Origin: Theropithecus gelada
Lineage: Eukaryota > Chordata > Mammalia > Primates > Cercopithecidae
DNA length: 64,000 nt
Assembly (NCBI RefSeq): GCF_003255815.1
Contig: NC_037670.1
Coordinates: 24,750,167-24,814,166 of the forward strand
Direction of reading: 5' to 3'
Shown here: one piece after another, positions 43,501 through 54,660 of the stretch
Position numbering within the stretch: position 1 is the first letter of the stretch
How the letters are laid out: every line of letters begins with the position of its first letter
The notes under the pieces: model-generated
Databases searched by the model: none
Told to the model about the DNA's origin: nothing
The model's input: only the letters and a program-made list of their open reading frames with translations
Translations under genes and position numbers: made by a program

Positions 43501-44028
43501 TTTCAGAGGCAGAGGAAGGTGGCAATCTTAAGCAAGATAGACAACAGCAGCATTCCTGTAGAAAACTTACCTATCAATATTTTACAAGGGCACAAAAAGA
43601 CCCAGGGAACCCCAAAAGACCACGTCCATGAACCTCCAGGTTTCATGGGAAACACTAACTGGTGGAAAGCCTGAAAACAATCAGATCACATCTTTCCCCT
43701 CCAAACACACAATTCCACACACGGCTGGGATCAATAATTGACTTTCTGCGGGTCATTGCCTGGCTTACCCAGGCTTACTGTCTAGACTCCTCTGTATACT
43801 TATGCCACTTTTGTAGCTCCAACTAAAGCCCTTGGTTCCACCAACAGAACGCCGCTCAAGAGTCTGTCTTTGCTCTGGTATTGACATTCTGTATTTCTGC
43901 TTGAGCAGTGACTTAGCAACATCAGGGTTACAGCAAGATGGGGTTTTCAGGCTCTTGAACATTGACAGAGGGTGGGGGCAATCCTATCCCTTCTGCCTCT
44001 TCCCACAGACCTCGACTACATTGTCTAA

Positions 44029-44356
44029 TTAAAAGGTTTCCTGGGCCGGGTGTGGTGGCTCAAGCCTGTAATCCCAACACTTTAGGAGGCCGAGGCGGGT
44101 GGATCATGAGGTCAGGAGTTCGAGACCAGCCTGGCCAACATGGTAGAACCCTGTCTCTACTAAAAATACAAAAATTAGCCAGGCATGGTAGTGCATGCTT
44201 GTAATCCCAGCTACTGGGGAGGCTGAGGCAGGAGAATCACTTGAACCCGGAAGGCAGAGGTTGCAGTGAGCTGAGATCATACCATTGCACTCCACTTTGG
44301 GCAACAGAGCGAGACTGTGTCTCAAATAAATAAATAAAATTTTAAAAGGTTTCTGG
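44029..44356 (+). mobile_element. AluS-like element with target duplication
   Basis: Plus-strand Alu starting GGCCGGGTGTGG at 44044, with its tail turned into (AAAT)n. TTAAAAGGTTTCCTG (44029-44043) and TTAAAAGGTTTCTG (about 44342-44355) form the target duplication. The minus-strand frame of 99 codons is antisense Alu. Confidence 0.95.
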
Positions 44357-44429
44357 GTCCTGCATTTTTCTTTCCTCCCAGGGTGTGATTGTTCACTCCC
44401 CACTCTTAGGTGATGCCCGTAAGTTCTTA

Positions 44430-44630
44430 CTATCTGTTACCTTCAGGTAAAAGATATGACCTTTGCAGATATAATCAAAATGAGGTCAGACTAAATTAGG
44501 GTGAGCTCTAAATCCGATGAATTATAAGAGGGAGATCTGGAGACACACAGGGAAGAAGCCCATGTGATAGTGCAGGCAGAGGTTGGAGGATACAGCTCCC
44601 GAAAGGATATTGTTCACAAATAAATTAAGA
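44430..44630 (+). mobile_element. MLT1-type LTR fragment
   Basis: 'AAAGATATGACCTTTGCAGA', 'TATAATCAAAATGAGGTCAG', 'ATTAGGGTGAGCTCTAAATC' and 'AGGGAAGAAGCCCATGTGAT' match the 5' half of an MLT1 LTR. The 3' half is missing. Confidence 0.75.
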
Positions 44631-45168
44631 GCCAAAATGATGGCATCTGAAAGATAAGCCATCCCAACTGCAAATCTCTAGAGCTATTAATGTAGCATGG
44701 CTTTGTCATCGGAAGTCCAGTTTTATGGAAGCCTCAGATTCCCCTAAGGACTGCCAGCATTTAAGCACTTAGAGGAAAATGTCTTCTGCAATTACCAGGG
44801 TGCTCCCAGGCAATGGGCAGCAAACGAATACCACCAAGAAGATCCAAAGAGTCAGATATCATGCTTGGTGAATGGGGTGAGCATCTTTATCATAAAGGAA
44901 AGTGCATCATGATTAGCTTCTACTGTTAAAATCAGGTAGATGAGGAGAATTGGTGGGAAAATAAAGAAGAAAGAGGAGGAAAAGACACAAAAACGCATGG
45001 GATAGTGAACTACATGATGAAGACAAGTGAATGGCAGCCCAACCACCAGCAATCTGACTCAGCCACAACATTGCCACCACCAGAGACAGATGGCAAGTGA
45101 TTGACAGGGACAAAAGGACTTCTGTGGTGTGGGGAAGCACAGTGCCTCATACATCCTAGCTACTGACT

Positions 45169-45922
45169 GCTGTGGGTGGAATGGTGTCACCCAGAAAGAT
45201 ATGGCCAAGTTCTAATCTCCATGGAGTACCTATAAATGTGACCTTATTTGGAAATATGGCCTTTGCCGATACAATATAATGCAGTCAGACTAAATGAGGA
45301 TGAGTCCTAAATCAAATGACTTTCTTACAAGAGAGATTTGGAAATGCACAGGGAAGAAGCCCAAATAATAACCCAGGCAGAGGCTGGAATGATGCAGCAA
45401 CAAGCTGATGAATACCCAGGATGGCTGGCAACGCCAGCAGCAGAAGAGGCAAGAAAGGACTCTCCCTAGAGCATTCAGAGGGAATATGGCCCTGAGGACC
45501 CCTTGAATTTTTTACTTCTGGCCTCCAGAAGTGTAAGAGAGTACATTTCTCTTGGTTTTGTTTGTTTTGTTTTCTTTTTGAGATGGAGTCTTGCTCTGTC
45601 GCCAGGCTAGAGTGCAGTGGCCCTATCTCGGCACACTGCAACCTCTGACTCCCTGGTTCAAGCGATTCTCCTGCCTCAGCCCTACAAGTAGCTGGGATTA
45701 CAGGCACACACCACCACGCCCAGCTAATTTTTGTATTTTTAGTAGAGATGGGGTTTAACCATGTTGGCCAGAATGGTCTCTGTCTATTGACCTTCTGATC
45801 TGCCCACCTCAGCCTCCGAAGTGCTGGGATTGTAGGTGTGAGCCACTGTGCCCAGCCTTTCTATTGTTTTTAAGCCCCTCAAGTTGTGTCCATTTTTATA
45901 GCAACCCTGGGAAACTAATGCA
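45169..45922 (+). mobile_element. MLT1-type LTR split by an Alu
   Basis: 'TATAAATGTGACCTTATTTG', 'AATATGGCCTTTGCCGATAC', 'GACTAAATGAGGATGAGTCC' and 'CTTCTGGCCTCCAGAAGTGT' run to the Alu at about 45554. After it, 'AGCAACCCTGGGAAACTAAT' completes the LTR and gives the MaLR-style CTAATGCA end. It is the same subfamily type as 44430-44630. Confidence 0.85.
45554..45857 (-). mobile_element. AluS-like element within MLT1
   Basis: Reverse Alu with a (GTTTT)n tail (GGTTTTGTTTGTTTTG), several deletions and a GCC end at 45857. The MLT1 LTR is continuous across it once it is removed. Frames over it are antisense Alu. Confidence 0.93.
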
Positions 45923-46265
45923 GATACCAGCCTGACACCTGAAAAAAGTTGTCTCAACCAGTGCAAGACAGTATCTGAGTTCTCCTTCCAGGTGCAGAGT
46001 TAACATTGCATGTATTTAACTGGCATCCTACCTTCACTTCCTGCCTTTACTAGAGTCAACCTATGGATTATCATGCTTTTCAAAGCATGTGTTAGAGAAG
46101 AAACTGTATGAAAAATTTTATCCATCAGGGAGGCATTTTACAGGAACTTTAGTATTAAGATGCAGTTGCTAATAGAGGTTAAGACTCTGAATTATCACAG
46201 ATAAAGAGAGTTTGAAAGAGATTGTAGCTCAGGTTATATCGCCAAAGTGTGATTCTCTTTAGAAT

Positions 46266-46499
46266 AAGGTTTCTCAAGTGCAACTCTCTTGACATTTTGA
46301 ACTGGATAATGCTTTGTTATGGGGACCTGCCTTGTGCATTGTAGGATGTGGAGCAGCATCCTGGACCTCCACTCACTCCCTAGGTGGGTTAGGGTTAGGG
46401 TTAGCACCTCAACCCTTCATCATGACAATCAATATGTCTCCAGACATTGCTGAATATCCCCAAGGAAGAGGATAAAATCATCCCTGGTGAGAACTTCTG
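46266..46499 (-). mobile_element. MER5A element containing telomere-like repeat
   Basis: Antisense MER5A: 'CTCTTGACATTTTGAACTGG', 'ATAATGCTTTGTTATGGGGA', 'TTGTGCATTGTAGGATGTGG', 'AGCAGCATCCTGGACCTCCA' and 'TGTCTCCAGACATTGCTGAA'. At 46386-46404 the consensus is replaced by a short (TTAGGG)n run. Non-autonomous transposon remnant. Confidence 0.9.
46386..46404 (+). repeat. short interstitial telomere-like (GGGTTA)3 run
   Basis: GGGTTAGGGTTAGGGTTAG, three exact hexamers of the vertebrate telomere repeat, embedded in MER5A where the consensus has unrelated sequence. It is too short to indicate a chromosome fusion by itself. Confidence 0.93.
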
Positions 46500-48254
46500 A
46501 TCTTGAGTCAGTCTGTACCCTCTCCTAGCACAAATTACTGTAGTGGGGAGAAAAAAATCCTCCTGAACCTTTCCTAAAGAACTAGAGGTGGGAAAGTAGA
46601 TCCAAGCCATAGATGGGTCCAAGATACCAAAGGTAACTGGGCTACTCAGAAGATGAGGCTTTTTTAGGAAGGTAAGAAAAACACTCCATGGAAGATGGAC
46701 TCAGGGCTTGATTCTCTAAGTCTGCAGAGAGGCTGGGGAATGACCTCAACCAAATGGCCTCTGTGTACCTCACTTCATCTTGATGAGAAGACAAATGATC
46801 TGAAATTATTATCAAGTGATTCCCATGAAAACGAGCTCTATACAGATGTGCAACATGCTCCATGCCTCACACCTTCAACATGCAAGTTTGCATCTGTTAA
46901 TAACAACCAGAGCCACAAGAAAACAGGTCAAAATAACTGGTGTGCCCGGTGACCATGATAAACCATTAAGAAATTTTTTTGATTGATTGATATCAGCTGT
47001 TTTAAAAGAAAGCCCATGCTTCCAGCATAAAACAAAATATAATACAAGAGCAACTTAGATTTTAATGTTCTAGGGAAGAATAAGTTTAGCCTTCAAGTGT
47101 GTGGTCAATTTGGTCATCCAGAAGATATCACTGATTTCCAGGAGACACTGAACTGTTGAGATTTCACCACAGCTAAATTCTGTATTTGGGCGCCTAGGTA
47201 TTTATTTTAAGCAACCCTTCCTCAGAAATCATATGCCAAGATTAGTAAATGTCATAGCCACTGAAGTTGTAGAAGGAATTCTAAAATACTACTGCAGTAG
47301 GGGTGGTAGCCTAAATAATTCAGACCAAAGTCTTACATAGTCAAAAGTGGCCCAAATTCTTTATAGAGCAGAGGTAAACATTTGAAAATAGCACAGATGA
47401 CTGAACAGGAGACCTTATAAAACCGCTACCTATGAAAACATCACACTTACCCACTAGCACCCTATGGCTCCAGGCAGAGAATAGGTAAATTCCAGTCCAT
47501 GAGGCCCTAATCAAAAATTGAAGAAAAACAGAAGATTCCACTGAGAACCTCCTGTCAAAAATCATACCTCATTTAAACCTGCAAGGATTAGGTTTTAAAT
47601 CCCTGGACACATCCCACCCCAACAAACTCCTTTTGTCAGCTGGCATTGACTTGGCTGTGTGATTACATCTTCAATCAAAGCTCTTTGTCTGACAGGTTGG
47701 ATATTTTAGACACCATTCTTTTCTAGGTGGTGTAAGATATTAAAAGTGATCTCAGCAGAGAATTCCATTTTATCGACCTTACCTATCCTGGGCTCAAAAG
47801 TGCCTTTAGGACAATGTGCTCACAAACAGGCCCCAAATCTTGTTCCAAAACACAGTTCCCCAGATGCCATAAGCCCACCTGGCTGGGTCTCTGGGTTCCT
47901 TGTTCCTGCATCTTTCTTCAGGACTTGCTGTTCCTCCATGTGTCAAGAAGCAAGATAACAATTTATTAAGGGGACAGAGACACTCCCTTTCTGGGTAAAT
48001 GGGGTTTCAGAGTCTGATCCCTAGTCTGGGATTTAGACAGCCTGGGTTCTGGGCAGGAGGGGAGTCAAGGGAAGATTAGAAGGTAGTGTTCAGGGACAAG
48101 GCAGACAGCCCAACCAAAATGGTGGTGTGGGGGTGAGGCCGTGAGATGGAACAAGGCACAACAAAGCCAGGAGGAGAAGGTGGGATGAGGGACTGGGATG
48201 CAGGGCTGAGAGGGGGTTGCTCCCTCAGGTGCCCAAGCATGACTGTGGGGAGTA
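46500..48254. other. unassigned sequence
   Basis: About 1.75 kb without recognised repeats or genes. The short frames at 46642-46952 and 47341-47565 lack supporting features. Confidence 0.4.
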
Positions 48255-48683
48255 TGATGGGTTACATCAGATTCCCCCAAAATTCATTTGTTAAAGTCCC
48301 AATACCCAGAAAATAACCTTATTTGAAAACAGGGTCACTGAAGATGTAACTTAGGTAAGATGAGGTTCTACTGGAGTAGGACCTTAATCCAGTGTGACTG
48401 ATGTCCTTAAGAAAATGGGACATTTGGGCCCAGAAGAACGTACAGGGTGGAGGCCATGTGATGACAAGGCAGAGATTGGAGTGATGTTGCTACAAGCCAA
48501 GGAACCCCCAGAAGCTGGAGGGGAGCTTGGAGCAGATCCCCACTCACAACCTCGAAAGGAACCAATCCTGGCAACCCCTTCGTCTAGGATTTCCAGCTTC
48601 CCGAGCTGTGGGACAATAAGTCTCAGATATTTCAACTATCCAATGTGGGGTACTTTGGAAAATTGCCTTAAGAAACTGATACC
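48255..48683 (+). mobile_element. MLT1-type LTR (ERVL-MaLR)
   Basis: 'TTCCCCCAAAATTCATTTGT', 'TGAAAACAGGGTCACTGAAG', 'GGACCTTAATCCAGTGTGAC', 'GGCCATGTGATGACAAGGCA' and 'TTCCAGCTTCCCGAGCTGTG' trace an MLT1 LTR almost end to end. The two overlapping frames at 48384-48702 are incidental. Confidence 0.86.
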
Positions 48684-48705
48684 TATGGATATCTTACTGT
48701 AGTGT

Positions 48706-49078
48706 CACTGTGATATGGTTTGGCTCCGTGTCCCCACCCAAATCTCATGTTGAATTGTAATACCCATGTGTTGGGGAGGGACCTGGTGGGAGGTGATTGG
48801 GTCATAGGGGTGGTTACCCCCATGCCATTCTCATGATAGTGCATGAGTTCCTAGGAGATCTGATGGTTTAAAAGTGTGTGACAGTTCCCCACCTTGCTCT
48901 CTCTCCTGCCACCGTATAAATGTGCCTTGCTTCCCCTTCACCTTCTGCCATGATTGTAAGTTTCCTGAGGCCTCCCTGGCCATGCAGAACTATGAGTCAA
49001 TTAAACCTCTTTTCTTTATAAATTACCCAGTCTCAGGCAGTTCTTTATAGCAGTGTGAAAACAGACTAATACACACTG
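48706..49078 (+). mobile_element. solo MST LTR with perfect 5-bp target duplication
   Basis: The LTR runs from TGATATGGTTTGGCTCC (48711) to AGACTAATACA (49073). CACTG lies immediately on both sides (48706-48710 and 49074-49078). Internal marks: 'CCCCACCCAAATCTCATGTT' and 'ATGAGTCAATTAAACCTC'. It is a solo LTR, presumably left by recombination between two LTRs. Confidence 0.96.
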
Positions 49079-49689
49079 CCACAAACCCCTTGGTATGATC
49101 AAAGGATTATTTTATTTTATTTATTATGCTTTCTGTAACAACACCAGAAAACATTACTTATCTAAGGCCCAAAAGGAACCTTATTGTAGTCAAGTGTTTT
49201 AATATTTACAGTCTTTTTATACAACTTAAAATTGTGATCACTTTATACCCAATAGTTTAAAGAGCATAGAAATATATTTGTGTGCCTATTTAACTTACAG
49301 GTTTTTAACAGAAGAAAACTTTGCAGCTGGAAACTGATATTATCCTGTTTTCATCTTTGAAATAATCACATTGTAACTGCTTTTCATTTTACAGTTTTTC
49401 CAGCAACTTTTAGGTCAAAACCAAAACAATTTTTACCTGAATTGGCCCAACTATCTGTATAGATTGGAGCCTGGTGGTGCTCAGCCTTCTGCTGTTTGAT
49501 AGATTAATAGTTTGTGTCAGGGTGATATAGAAGGCAAGACAATCGCTGGGCTGAGAGTGTGGAGAAATTTAGATGAACTAAATGAAAGCACATTTTCCCC
49601 CACTGAAAGCTTTTACCCTGACAAGGTGCATCACTTATTAAAACTTCCACCTTGTAGAGAACTCAGTTTGTATTTCAAATAACAGCACT
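49079..49689. other. unassigned sequence
   Basis: About 600 bases, AT-rich, no repeat or gene recognised. Confidence 0.35.
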
Positions 49690-50112
49690 GGAGAGTCATG
49701 ATGGCTCCTTCCTGTAATCCCAGCACTTTGGGAGGCTGAAGCAGTCAGACCGCTTGAGCTTAGGAGTTTGAGACCAGCCTGGGCAATATGGTAAAACCCC
49801 ATCTCTACAAATAATACAAAAATTAGTCGAGCGTGGTGGTGAGTGCCTATAGTCCCAGCTGCCCAGGAGGCTCAGGTGGGAGGATTGCTCGAGTCTAAGA
49901 GTTTGAGACCATCCTGGGCAACATAGCTAGACCCTGTAACTACCAAAAAAAACCAAGTTGCTGGGTGCAGTGGTGTGCACTTGTAGTCAGTCCTAAGAAT
50001 GCTGAGACGGGAGGATGGCTTGAGCCCTGGAGGTGGAGGCTACAGTGAGCCATGATCATCACACCACCACAATCTCCCATCAAAAAACATAAAACAAAAC
50101 CAAAAACAAATA
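49690..50112 (+). mobile_element. three-arm AluJ-like element
   Basis: A left arm (49690-49815) is followed by a second arm that begins like a right arm ('AAAAATTAGTCGAGCGTGGT') but ends like a left arm ('GACCATCCTGGGCAACATAG', 'CTAGACCCTGTAACTACC'). An A-rich linker and a third arm ('GCTGGGTGCAGTGGTGTGCA' to 'ATGATCATCACACC') follow. The total is about 110 nt longer than a dimeric Alu. The right end is decayed. Confidence 0.82.
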
Positions 50113-51210
50113 ATAGCAGCAAAGCAAGGTGCAAGTATGTGGACATTTCCAAGTCATAGTTTGAAGCTGATAATAATCATACTCTTCAGCTGATGTCGTT
50201 TAGCAGTGAAACATTTAGGTAACAAAACATCATGTTCTCAGAGATGTGAATTATGTGATGATCCGAAGGCTAGGCATGTAAATAGGTATTTGGTAGGTGA
50301 AATCACAGCCTCCAAATGTTATGGGAAAAGGCCCAAGCCTGGGAGGGAGGTACGTGCAGACGCACACTCCTAATGCCTCTTTGTGCTGTTAGATCAGCGA
50401 CACTTTCCAATTTTCTCTTAGTCAGAGTTTATATTATTGCTGTTGGTATCAAATTAGCTTCATGTGTCCTGTATTTATTTATAAGCTTCCTGACGACAGT
50501 TCAGAGAGCAAAACATCCCTGCAGTGACAGCATAGTTATAGCCATTTGTAGATTTGGGGATATCATAGTTGTCTAACACATGGTAGAGGAATAATGAGGA
50601 ATTTAAAATACTGGAAATTGATTTTAAAGAAAATGTAGAGCCACAAACATTTGTATCTGCAAGCTGATCTAGTGTGTGCCTCTTAATGCTGGGTGTGAGG
50701 GTTTCTGAGAGTCCTCTGCTATCTCAACCCTGCAAAGGGATGCAAAACAGCCATTAAATCCAGCCATGCAAAAAATAATATGCTGTCCTCTAAACATCTC
50801 ATGAGGTCTAAACCTGCGCTCAGCAGTTTCTCCCTCAAAAAAAAAAAGTCTTTCGAATATCTCTATTTCCATTTATAAATGCTGTTGTCACCCAAGTTAC
50901 CGAGGCTTAGAACCTTAGAGCCATTCAATAAAACCTTCACAAACCTCTCAGTATTGAGCTTCGCGGTGGGGTGCTCCCAGCCGGATGGGAGGTCAGAAAC
51001 CAATCCTGCTGAATGTGCCACAAGCCACAGCAACCAAATGCAGAAAAGCCCACGGGTCCACAGACTGAGATGCTTCGAAGCAGCCTGAGAGGTGGTGAGA
51101 CCTCCCTCCTACTCTCTGCACATCCAGTCACTTCCCAAAGAGGACTGCATTTGACCTCTCGGAATTACTAGGGGAAGTGCATGTACCTCCTTCCTCCTGA
51201 GAAGGGAGCT
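50113..51210. other. unassigned sequence
   Basis: About 1.1 kb without recognised repeat or gene. The overlapping frames at 50879-51131 are accidental as far as I can see. Confidence 0.4.
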
Positions 51211-51212
51211 CC

Positions 51213-51501
51213 AAGAGTGTGTCTTTTTTTTTTTTTTTTTTTTTGAGGTGGAGTTTTGTTCTTGTCGCCCAGGTTGGATTGCAATGGTGTGATCTCGTCT
51301 CACTGCAACCTCCACCTCCCAGGTTCAAGGCATTCTCCCGCCTCAGCCTCCCGAGTAGCTGAGACTACAGGCGCCTGCCACCAAGCCCAGCTAATTTTTG
51401 TGTTTTTAGTAGAGACGGGGTTTCACTATGTCAACCAGGCTGGTCTCGAACTCCTCACTTCATGATCCACCCGCCTTGGCCTCCCAAAGAGTGTGCCTTT
51501 T
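51213..51501 (-). mobile_element. AluS-like element, 5' truncated, with target duplication
   Basis: Reverse Alu (51224-51485) with a T-run of about 20, ending at 'GGCCTCCCAAAG', so about 35 nt of the Alu 5' end is missing. AAGAGTGTGTCTTTTT and AAGAGTGTGCCTTTTT flank it, differing at one base, so truncation occurred at insertion. Confidence 0.92.
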
Positions 51502-52668
51502 TATTACTCTCCTCACAGGTTAAAAAGTGAGTTTCATTAGGGCACATTCAGCAAAAGACAATCAAACAAAGAGGACTTGTGTCTCTGCTGAAATGTAAGC
51601 ATCAGAAAAACAAAATTATTTTCTGTCTTGTCCAGTCTTGGCAGTTACTAGGTGCTCAATAAAGTTTGTTGAGTGAATGAATGTAAAAAATAAAGGAAGA
51701 AATTTCCCTTTCTTCCAATGGCCAGGCATGCCAGCAACCAGGGTAAGTGAATCTGTTAGGGAGACACAAGCCTGGGGTGGGCTGTGCCAAGGACTAGACA
51801 GCTGGGGAGAGGAGAGTTGGGGGAGAAGGAAGCAGCCAGCCCATCTGACTGCCCACGTAAGTCGTGTCCTCCAAGCCAGCACTTATCAAGGATAAACTGG
51901 CATTTTCATCCCTGCATGCCCTGCTCTCTCCATTCAAATACCTCAGAAATGACATCAGAGGGGTGTTGCTTAAATTTCCCCTAAAACTCCCACATTTCGT
52001 GTATGGAATGTATGTATAGAGGGCATTTGCTGTACATCTTTAGTACATGAGCTGGGAACCCCAAGATATAAACAAGAATTGGTGAGATTGAAAAGGTTGC
52101 TGGTGGAGTCTGGTCAAATGGCTCCTGGGAACTGCTGCAAACAAGCACTACTGTCACCACCACAAACCCATGCCCTCTGAACTCACAGCCAGCAGCTAGT
52201 GCAGAAGAGAGCTGGTTTTAAGAAGGAAGAACCTTAGCAAAACTGCTTCCAATTGGGCTTGCAGCACAGGCCTGCTGCTGTGGGAGCCACTGCAGCTCAA
52301 TCCTGGACTCCAGGACAGCAGCCGGCCTGGTGCTGTCTTGGCATTTGTGATGAAGACATATTTGCCCCTTTCTGGATTACCTCAGTGGGGCCTCTAGGCA
52401 AGGCCCCTAAATAGTAGTCAGTGAGCTCTGTGTGGTTCAGGAGGTAATGGTGAGTTCAGATTCTGTTTTGAATTAGTAGGACCAGGCCAAGAGAGCAGCA
52501 ACTGTTCCACACTCCCAGCTTCACTGTCCCGATGTCTCTCAATGTCTCAGGCATTGAGAGATGTATCCCTCCTTACTATATGCCTTGTCCAGAGGCTGTA
52601 AGTGTCACAACCATTCCCATCCCACCACCAGCCTCTTCAACGTCTCCAATGCTGCCACTCCCATTACC
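51502..52668. other. unassigned sequence
   Basis: About 1.2 kb. A MIR/L2-like tail ('ACTAGGTGCTCAATAAAGTT' then 'GAGTGAATGAATG') lies at about 51648-51683. The rest is unassigned, with no coding evidence. Confidence 0.4.
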
Positions 52669-53383
52669 TCCATCACCACCATCACCATTAGCACCACCAA
52701 AACCACCACCACCATCATCATCACCATCATAGGTAACACCATCACCACCACCACCATCACTATCTCCACCACCATCATCACCACCACCAAGGTGCAACAA
52801 CAGTACCATCACAACCACCATCATCACTATCACCAACAACACCATCACCACCATCACCATCATCACTATCATCACTACCACCATCACCACTACAACCACT
52901 ACCACCACCATTATCACCATCACCACTACAACCAACAACATCACCACCATCACTATCATCACCACTATCACTACCATTAACACCACCACCACCATTACCA
53001 CCACTATCATCACCATTACCACCACCACCATCACTATCATCACTGTTATCACTACCATCGCCATCATCACTACCACCATCACCACCACCACCATCACCAC
53101 CACCACCATCACTATCGTCCCCACTATCACCACCACCAACCACCACCATCATCACCATTACCACCACCATCACCATCACTATTACCATTACCATCATAGC
53201 CCCCACCCCACCTCAATCACAACTTTCACCTCCTGCTCCATTTCCACCATCATGGTTACTGTCACCTCCATGAGCATCTTCCTGCCACCACCATATTGCC
53301 ATCATACCATCTCTACCACCATCACCCCACTATTGCTATGATCACCACATCACTCCACCATTACCCCCATCACCACCACCATG
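52669..53383. repeat. (CCA/TCA)n trinucleotide satellite, about 700 bp
   Basis: Almost every triplet is CAC, CAT, ACC, ATC or ACT in mixed order. The densest part is 52669-53200 and decayed copies extend to 53383. It produces long open frames in several phases on both strands (up to 187 codons on the minus strand, mostly Val/Met or Gly/Asp). These are artefacts of the repeat. Confidence 0.97.
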
Positions 53384-53808
53384 TGATCTCAAGTTGGCCT
53401 TGTAATTTTTAGCTGCATAAACTCTAATCCTGAATTTAGATTTTAGAGTTCCAGATCAGTTTTAATTATAGAAGTATTGTAGATTTGAATCATCAACAAA
53501 TAAAGAATAAAGTCATGTGTTAGCTTTATAGTAAAAATATAGACAAAGAAATTAGATCATTTCAGTGAATCTTCCATGAAAATTAAATGAAGGAATGGCA
53601 GACTTTTTTAATGTCTGTTTTTAGTGGAGTGGCAAAAAACAACTTAATTCAGTGTCTGTAAACCCAAAGGTTTACAAGACTTGCACTGACAAGTCTTGCG
53701 TCTGGATTCCTTTATAGATGTCATGTTTGCTAGAAGAATCGAGGAGCTAGAAGGCTATGAAAGTGTACTTCACTTTACTAGAAGAGAAGGAGCTGTAGAA
53801 GAGTTGTT

Positions 53809-54100
53809 TATTTTTATAATTTTTTTGAGACAGGGTCTTGCCCTGTTGCCCGTGGAGTGCAGTGGCAGGATCATGGGTCACTCACTGTAGCCTCGATCTC
53901 CTGGGCTCAAGGGATCCCCCCACCTCAGCCTCCTGAGTAGCTGGGACTACAGGCATGCACCACTGTGCCCAGCTAATTTTTTAATTTTTAATTTTTTGTA
54001 GACACAGGGTCTTGCTATAATGCCCAGGCCAGTCTTGAACTCCTAGCCTCAAGTGATCTTCCTGCCTCGCCTTACAAGCATGAGCTACTGCAGCTGGCCT
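53809..54100 (-). mobile_element. AluJ-like element
   Basis: Old reverse Alu: 'GAGACAGGGTCTTGCCCTGT', 'CTCACTGTAGCCTCGATCTC', a grown linker (TTTTTAATTTTTAATTTTTT) and 'TGAGCTACTGCAGCTGGCC'. Small deletions occur in both arms. Confidence 0.9.
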
Positions 54101-54660
54101 ATTTGTTTTTTTAGGTAGTCAGGCTAATTAAACTGGAGGGAAGAAGAGTGATTTCAGTGGAAGGAAAGCTGAGCTTTCAAAGGGGAGGCAGGGCATACAG
54201 GAAGGGGGATGAGATTGGGCAGATGTGAAAGGGAGGAGGAGCTACAGATGGACCCTGAGAGAAAAGTGGAGCTGTGGATGCGGTACTTCAGGACATCATC
54301 CCTCAGTAGGTGCAATATCTAGGCTTGTCTGTTATGCTCTAGGTAAGGCTAATGCTGCTAGTTTGTGGAGCAAGGCATGGAAGAGCAAGGCATTCAATAC
54401 AGAAAGGGAATGATCTCGGAAGCAGGTCCAACTGTCAGAAATGGCACTGTACTTTCTGGAAGTAGCAGGGACAGGAGAGGGTCGTGATCCCTGGAGACAG
54501 CCCCTACAATTGTCAAACAAACAAATAACAAAAGATGAGGTAGAGAAAAAGGGGGAGGGTCCTTTTTAGATCCCCTAGGAAGGGGCTGTCCACCTGCTGC
54601 ACATTGTAGTCACCAGGAAAGCTCTAAACACCACCAGTGCCTGGAAGATCAGCACCACCT
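54101..54660. other. unassigned sequence
   Basis: About 560 bases, purine-rich on the plus strand, with no repeat family or gene recognised. Confidence 0.35.

Noticed and set aside
46386..46404. Evidence of an ancient telomere fusion
   Set aside because: Only three hexamers in one orientation, embedded in a transposon. Fusion sites show long head-to-head arrays.
52576..53206. 187-, 142- and 139-codon open frames rich in Val/Met, Gly/Asp or His/Thr/Ile
   Set aside because: All are phase translations of one CCA/TCA trinucleotide satellite on both strands. No start context, domain or non-repeat sequence.
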